DNA from: Bacteroidia bacterium
Lineage (GTDB): Bacteria > Bacteroidota > Bacteroidia > Chitinophagales > UBA2359
DNA length: 64,000 bases
Reading direction: 5' to 3'
Assembly (NCBI GenBank): GCA_030427245.1
Contig: JAUHXA010000025.1
Coordinates: forward strand, 1-64,000
Each line of letters begins with the position of its first letter. Within the stretch, counting starts at the first letter, position 1. Made by a program: the position numbers and the translations under genes. Shown here one piece after another: positions 52,276-61,200 of this stretch. The notes under the pieces are model-generated. The model saw only the letters and a program-made list of their open reading frames with translations. It was not told the DNA's origin and made no database searches.

Positions 52276-55200
52276 ATGTACATGATGAAAAATTTATTCA
52301 GAGTGGGGATGGGGCAAATGGCAGCGTTGCTTGCCATTGTTTGTTGCCTCACGCTCACTACCAATCAAGCTTTTGCTCAGTGTGATGCTGGGACAATAGC
52401 AACTGACGCTGCTGTGGTTTGTACTGGGGGGGCAGCTCCCGCAGCTGCAACTGCAAACATCACCACAACTGTGGGGGCGATACCTTTCGGAGGTGGAGCT
52501 TCTGGGTTAAATGGTGCGTATGTTGTTACCTTTTATGATGGTGCAACACCTGTCGCAACAGTTCTTTTTGAAGGAACAAGTGTGGCTACTCCATTAACTC
52601 CTGCTGATGTAGATGCAGCTGTAATTACTGTAGATGCTGCAGGTAATATTACTGTTCCTTTACAGCCTGCTCCTGGTTCTCCAGGTGTAAACTCTTTTGA
52701 TGCTGTAATTACTGGTTCGCCTTTAGCTGCTGGTGTTACTTATGATGTTGAAGGAGATGTTTACTTAGGTACAATCCCTTCTCCAGGTGGTACACCTGAA
52801 CCTCAAGGTGCTTGTGCTAACCAAACAAGTAACACTATTCAAGTAGCTGTAGTGGGAGAATTTTTGGATCCTGACGGAATCAACCCTTATGACAACTACG
52901 ATTGTCTTTCTCCTGATGTAGCAGAAATTATTGCATTGGATGTTACTGCAGGTACTGCTCCTTACACAGTTAATGCTGCTACGGAAGTATATACAGATGC
53001 GGGTTTGACTACTCCTTATGTAAATGGTGATCCGATTGCATTCCCTGCTGGACAAGGAACTGCTAATCCTTTGTTTATTCCTGCCAATACACTTTGGAGC
53101 TTGACGGTTCAAGATGCAAATGGCTGTGAATCTACTATTGGTGGAGAATTCGAAACACCACAAGCAGATATCTTAGGATTGTCTGCAGATTACTGTGATA
53201 CAGATGCGGCTCACCTTATCTATGGTGACCCTAATGGAGCTATCTTTGTGCCAGGTTCTGACCTTCCAATAGGTGTATTCTCGTCTCCTACTCCTGCAAT
53301 TGTCACGGATAATGCTGACAACTCGGCTTTGTTTGATCCTGCAGCAGTTGGTTATGGTCAACACCGAGTTAGATATCAAGTTGGTACAGATGATGATTGT
53401 TTGGCTATTGACGAACAAATAGTAAACGTTTATCCTACTTTCATTGCTTCTTTCGATGGCGGAAATGCTGCGAATGCAAATGCATTCCCAACAGTTATCT
53501 GTCAAGGAGCTAATGGTGGTTCTATTACAATTGAGCCTGATGAGTTGGATGATTACATTATCCCTACTCTAACAGCAGTAGAAGGATTTTTCTCTGTTGG
53601 TGCAAGTAATGGTAGTATTGACGAAGAATTGTCAGCTGCAGTTCTTTTTGATGGAACAGGTGTTAGTACTCCAAATCCTGAAACAGGTACAGCTCAATTT
53701 AATACAAATTTAGCTCCTGGTACTTATACTGTTACTTTGTTTGTAGGTTTTCAGCAGTGTGTTTCTTCTCAATCGCATAGTATTACGATTGTAGATGAAG
53801 TAGATGCTACCCTTCAAAACTATGCTATTTGTGCACAAGAAAATGGTGGACAAGTTGATTTGACAGCTTTGTTTGTTCCTGGAACAACTACCCCTGGTGG
53901 TACTTTCTCTGTTGATGGTGTTTCTTTGGGTGCTGGTGTAGATGTATTCACTTACCCTGCTGGTACTACTACTACAGACTTTGCTGTTACTTATACAGTA
54001 GGTGATGCTGGTATTGGTGCTCCTTGTTTCGATGATACAGGTGCAGCTACTTTGACTATCAGTGATGAAAACCCTGCTGTATTCTTTGATCTTCCTGATT
54101 TCTTCTGTGGAGCTGGTCCATTTGACTTGACTTCTTATGTAATTGGTGGAGATGTAAACTTGGCTAACGGTACTTTCTTTGAAGATGGTGTTGAGATTCT
54201 TGTTCCAACTGCATGGGCTCCAATTGCTGGAAACTTCACTACTTTCTACAATATTCGATACGAACAAACGAATGCTGGTGGTTGCAACAACTTGTTGATG
54301 GAAACTACTGATGTTTTCTTTAGCGTAGATCCTTTTGAGATTGCTGATGTTGCTGTTTGTGAAACTTCAAATATTCAGTTTTTAGAAGAATTGGCTCCTG
54401 ATTTCGATCCAGGTTTTGGAACAAACGGTTCTTTCACTGGTCCTGGCGTTACAGGTGGTGGTGGATTATTCGAATTTAATCCAAGTGGATTGAGTGGATT
54501 GATTCCTATTCAATACTGTATTGGAGACTCTTTTTGTGAGCAATGTGAAACATTCTTCATCAATGTATTCCCAGAATACGAAGATGCTACTTTGACTGCT
54601 CCTGCTGCTGTATGTTCTGACGAAGGTCCTTTCAACTTGAGTGCTTATTTGAACGCTGGCGCTGCTCCTGGTACTTTTACTGCAAGTGCAGGTACTGTAA
54701 CAGCGACTGCTGCTGGTGCGATGTTGGACGTGACAGGTGTTGCGGACGGTACGGTTATTACAATTGATTATACTGTAGTAGATTCTCAAGGAGTTACTTT
54801 CCAAGACGGAGAGGGTGGTTTAGATGACCTTGATTTGGATGGCGCTGCGGATTTAGTTAGTTGTTATACAAGTGCAACTACTGACATCACTTTGAATGAA
54901 GCTGTAGAAGCAGACTTCACAACAAATGCAGAACCTTTCGTATGTGCGGGTACAGATATTACTGTAACTCCTTCTGCAAATCCTGCTGCTGCAGTTTCTG
55001 CTGTTAGCTTCAATGGAAATGCAGATGCTGGTACAACTCTTTCTACAACAGGTTTAGACGGTTTGTATGAAATCGTTCATACTGTTACAAACGGTGTTTG
55101 TTCTGATGTAGCAAGCAGATATGTTTACATTATTGGAACAGCTGTTGCTGATTCTAATCCTGGAACAGTTTGTGCAGATGCTGGTGATTTGATTAACTTG

Positions 55201-58200
55201 ACTCAGTTCTTGACTGCTGATACGACTCCTGGTGGTGTATTCACAGGTACTGGCGTTGCTGGTCCTGGTAATATTTTGATTGTAGGTGCTGATGCTAGCT
55301 ATGACATCACTTACACAGTGGGTATCGAAGGTCAGTGTGATGCAACAACTACTTTCACAGTAACTGTTGTTCCTACTCCTGATGCTACTTTGGCTGCTTC
55401 TGGTCCTGTAACTCCTGCTCCAGATCCATTTTTATTGGCTGATGGAATTCCTGTAGATAATAATTTGGTTTCTGCAACAAATATCAACTTCTGTATCAAT
55501 GAAGCATTGCGTATATTGCCTAACCAAATTGATCCTACCTTCACTTATACAGTAAACCTAAACGGTGTAGATGTTGTAGTGGATAATGGTACTTTCTTCC
55601 AACAAACTATTACACAGTTAGAGGCTAGAACTTTCACCTTGAATGGTGGCAATGCTTTCACATTGCAGCCTGGTGAGTCTATTTCTTTAACAAGTGGTAA
55701 TATCTTTACTTTGCCTGACGGTTCAACAATTGAAATCGTTGGTGTTGTAACATTGGAAGACAATGGTGTGGTTATTCATACTTTCCCAGATAATGGAAAT
55801 ACTTTCACTTGGGATGGTAACCCAACACCTGTTACTATTGCACGTCCTTACACACTTGTAGATCCTCAAGTAGGAATCAATACAATTACATTGACCGTAA
55901 CAACTCCTGAAGGTTGTACTGAAACGTATGAATTAGATATTCACGTATTTGACAATCCTGTTGCTTCTTTCAACCCTGCTTCTGCAACTGTATGTACAGG
56001 TGCTGGCGATGTTGATTTGACTCAATACTTGAGCGTTGAATCTACTTCTGGTGGTTCTTTCTCTACTGCTTCTGCTGGTTTGACTGGTAACACTTTCAAT
56101 CCTACAACTGCAGGTGTTGGTGTTCACACAATTACTTACAGCGTAGGAACAGATCCTAATGATGCTGCTAATGATGAGTGTAATGCTTCTGCTGACTTGA
56201 CAATTACTGTTGTTGAGTCTGTAACAGCTACATTTGATTTGCCAAGTTCTTTGTGTGCTGGTGAGTCTCTCAACTTGTTGGATTTTGTAGTTGGTGACCA
56301 AACAGGTACATTCACTGCTGATGGTGGTGTAATTGTAGGTGGAGTTTTCACTGCTGGTAATGCTTCTGGTCTTGTGACTATTACTTATACTTATCCTACT
56401 CCTGATAATGGTTGTGGCGGTTCTGCTGTTCAAGTTATTACAATTACAGCTCCTCTTACTCCAACATTGGAAGACAATATCGTATGTCAATCACAAGATG
56501 ATTGGACAATTGATTTGACTCAATACTTACAAGCTGGTCCTACTGTAAACGGTGGTACTTTCCAATTTGCTGGAATCGGTGCACAAGCTGGAAACGGTGG
56601 TGCTTTCATCAACGAGATTGAGTACTCTGAATTGGCTACTGATGTTACTAGTACTGGTGACTTTATTGAGGTTGCAGGTGCAGAAGGTACGGACTTGAGA
56701 GATTACTTAATCGTATTGTACGAGCCTAACCAATTTGTTGTAAACAATGATCCTCAATTTGGTGAAACTAATGGTCGTGTTTACGCTGTTATTTCTCCTG
56801 AATTGGGATATGGTTGGAAAGTAAACTATACTGATCCTGCTACACCAACTAATAACAAATGGTGTACTTCTCCTGACATTCTTACTTCTCCTGGTTGTCC
56901 TCAAATAGGCGGTGACCCTGATGTATTTGTGGTAAGATCTGTTGAAGAAGGTCTTGCGGGTGACTGGATTATCAATGGTACGTATGGTGCTGCTAATGGT
57001 ATCAACTATGGTGCATTGGCTATTGATATTGGAGACGATATTCCTTGTAGCGGTCCTGAGTGGGAAGGTTTGAAAGACGGTCCTGCTGGTATCTCCCTTG
57101 TTTACAAAGGTGACTTTGACAACGGTGCTGGTGTATATAATACAGTTAGTGGATACTGTAACGCAAGTATGACTACAACACAGTTCCTTGGTTATGGTGG
57201 AGACCCTGCAAAAGCTCACTTGACAGGTAGTAACTTCGGTATCTTTACAGCTACTGACGGTCCTTCTGCTGGTCTATCTACTACTGATATCAATGTTGTA
57301 GATGCTGGTGACGGAATCTACACAGGTAAATCTGTTCAGTTTACAAACAATGGTTGGGTTGCTCCTAACTTGACTGCATTTGACAACGAATTGAACTATA
57401 AAGTTCCTAATACGACTTGTGTTCTTGCTGCTGCAGATGCTGCAACTGCTGAAGACCAATCTCGTGGTTTCTTGAACTGGGGTCAGTTGGCTCCTGGTGA
57501 TGCAAGTTACAGTAACTTTGCTTTTGGTTGTCCAAACAACTCTTCTGCTGAAGAAAACTACTTCGATTACATTTCTCCAAATGGTGACATTTTGGATCTT
57601 TCTCACTTCCATTCTACTTTATTTGTAGGTGGCTTGGTAGCTAATGAAAGCAATGTTTACACAGGTGGTACTGATGGTGACAGTGATTCAGGTGTATTGT
57701 TTGATTTTACTAAAAATCAAGTATTGCCTATTTGCTTCACTTACCAAGTTCCAAGTGGTACTCCAGAAGATTTGTGTGCTGATTCAGATGTATGTTTGTA
57801 TGTAATGATGGACTACGAAGAAATGTGGACTGCTCCTTCCTTTATTTGTGAAGGTGATGGTGTACAAAACATGAACAACTGGATTACACAAGATGTATCT
57901 TTTGTTCCTTTCACAGTTCAAGCTACAGGTTCTCATACTTTCAGTGCAAACATTGAATGTGACGAAAACATTCCTTCTTTGTTTATCTCTGAGATAAACT
58001 ACTTCGGTAAAGACGTAACAAGTACGGATGAGCACTGTGTTACTTATAACTATATTGATGGTGCATTTGGTGGTGGATTCTTGAATTCTTACAACCCTGC
58101 AGAAGATAACCAAACAGTTAAATTCTGTGATGGTGTGGAAATTTCAGGTTTGACTGGTACAGACTTGAGCTGTTACCAATTGATTTTCTACCGTCCTGAG

Positions 58201-61200
58201 CCTACTTTGGTTGCAACAGGTGTACAATCTACTGCATTGTCTTATGATGTTGTTTATATTGACTCTAGAGGATTCCCTGTTACTACGGATGTTGAAAACT
58301 TGGTTTACATGAACCTTTATGGTACAATTGACGATGATTTCACACCAAATGGTAACAGCGACGATCTTTACTATGGTTTCAACGGTACAACAGTATTCCG
58401 TTTAGACGGTAGTGCTCAAAGTAATGTTCCTGGTTTTGGTGCGTTGGATTTACGTAATCCTGCAACAAGAGCTAAAATCGAGTTCATCTCTGCTCCAACT
58501 GAATTCTATACATTGCCTAATCCATCGGATAACGCATTGAATAACACTATTCCTAACTATAATGGTCCATGTGGTACTCCATTCTCTCCAATTGATGTGA
58601 ATGCAGATTGTGCTCCTGGTTTCATTGACCCAGATGGTACTCCTGTAAGCTCATTAGCTGGTGGTATCTACTTGGATATCAACGGAGATGGTTTGGTTAC
58701 TGTTGGAACAGACTTATTGTTGTTCAAAGACAGAGATGGTGGTTTTGACTACGATCCAGGTGAACAAACTACAGGTACTGACGGATGTGTTACTACTGAT
58801 GACGTATTCCCATGGGAGCGTGATACAGAGTGTGCAAATGACGGAACAGGTCGCTTGACTTCTGGTGATGCATTTACTAACAGAGGACGTTCTAACGTTG
58901 GTTCTCGTTGGTTCCCAATATTGGATATTGATGAAAACGTTTCTGGTGTTGGTCTTTACAACAAATGTAATGACGTTGGTCCTATCACTGACGACCTACC
59001 AGGTGAAACTCTTGAGTTCTTGAGTTGGGGTGAGCAATTGTGTGTTCAAAACCAAGCTGACTTTACAGAAGCTGGTCCATTCGAGCAACAATTCTCTGAA
59101 ATCATTGACAGTTTGGATAATTCATTCGGTGACTTGCGTTCATTGCAGTTAATGAGCTGTGATCAACTTCCTGCAAGTTTGACTTCTGGTTGTTCTAGTT
59201 GTGATGATCCAGGTTCTACTGTATGGGTAACTGTATTCAACGGTGGTGCTATCAAGATTCCTGTATGTCCTGCTGAGACTGCTGTTGGTGCTAATCAATT
59301 CTCTAACTCTTTCGGTTACTACAACTGTCAGTTAGACGAAGATGTATCTGAAGCTGCACCTTGTACTGTTGAGGTGACTATTAGCGATGAAGATTTACCT
59401 GATAACTATATCATTACTGACTTCTTGGTACAAGCTTATGCAGGTCCTGCTGAAGATTCTAATGGGAACGCAACTCAAGGATTCGTATTCCAATATGAAT
59501 TGGGTGATAGAACTGGTTGTTTCTACGATGAAGGTGACAGAGGCTGTCAGTCAAGCGGTTGTGGTATTAGCCCAGGTCGTGTAAACTGTATTCCTGGTCA
59601 ATCTGCTTTGGGTAACACTATTGATCTTGCTACTGGTGCAAGTGTGAATGGTTTCACATTGCAAGATGCTGTTGGTAATAGAAATGGTCCATTAGGTTGT
59701 GACTTTGCTTTTGAAACGTATGCTACTAAAGTAGCTGAGAGAACTTACTACTTAGACATTGCAGCTTCGGTTGGTCAAGTATTGAACTTCCCTGTAATTC
59801 CAAGTGGTGCTGATTCTTGTTATTCAATTACGCAAGACGGAAGATTCTCTGCTACTTTGGCTATTGCTATTAACTACGAACAATGCCACTATGTGGGTGA
59901 TTTCAGTAGTTCTGACAATACAGTTAATGGAAACATTGACTTGAATCTTGACAATGTACAAGGTGTTGCTCCTGACGGTGAAGTACCTGTTGATCCTTAC
60001 AATACACTTGACCCAAGTGGCTTGCAAGATTTCTCACCAATTTTGGTGACTTATGACATTCCTAATGCTAATGTTGGCGATGCAGACGAAGGAACAGATG
60101 ATGTTTCTTGTATTGACAACAATACAGATGAAGACCAAAGAGATCAATTAATCAACATTATCTACTCTGATCCTGCTGAGTTAGTTGATGGTGCTTTGAC
60201 TGTATGTTCTACTAGCGGTGCTGTAAACTTAGTGAACTTGTTGGCTCCTGGTACGCCTGCTTCTGGTGCATTTACAACAGATGCTGCTGCTGGTACTTTG
60301 ACAAGTAACTTCTCATTCAATCCTGCTGTTGCTGGTGCTGGTTCTTGGACTGTAACATATACTACTAACTTTAACAGTGCTTGTGAAATCTCTGATCAAG
60401 TTACTATTAACGTTGTAGAAGTAGCTGTTACTGCTCCTGCTACTGTTTGTTCTACAGATGCTCCTGTTGCTTTGAGTGCAAACGTAGATGGTACTTTTGC
60501 TGGTGCTGGTGTAGTTGCTGTGGAAGGCGGTTTCGTCTTTGACCCTGCTGCTGCTGGTGCTGGAACTTCAGTTGTTACTTTCACTACGGCTGATTGCTCT
60601 GGTAGTTCTAATACAAGCATTACAGTACTTGCATCTCCAAGTGCAGGTTTCTTTGTACCAAGTCAAGCTTGTATGGCTGATGGTGATATTGTATTCCAAT
60701 TGAACCCAGGTACTGCAGAAGGTGGTACATTCGCTGTAAACGGAACAGATATTGAAGGTAATGTTTGGACTCCTGCTACTGCTGGTTATGTTTCTGTAAC
60801 ATACACAGTAACTGCTGCTAACGGTTGTACAACTGTTGAAGAGAACTTTACAAATGTATTTGATGTATTCAATCCTACATGGACACATGAAGGTGGATTT
60901 ACAGTATGTGAAAATGACTTGCCATTGACCTTGACTGTTGAACAAACAGGTGGTACATGGACATCTGACATTAACTCAACTGTAACAGTTGAAGAACAAG
61001 AAATTACTGAAGAAGTAGCTGATAGCAACTTTGTATTTACTATTGATGGTGCTACTGGTGATACTTTGAATGTTGATACGATTGTAACTTTTGAAACAGT
61101 AGTAATTGGTACTGTTGAAGTAGTTACTTTCGATGCTGACATCGAAGATACTGATCATGGTTCATTCAGCGTAACTTACGAAGGTGGTGGTGCTAACTGC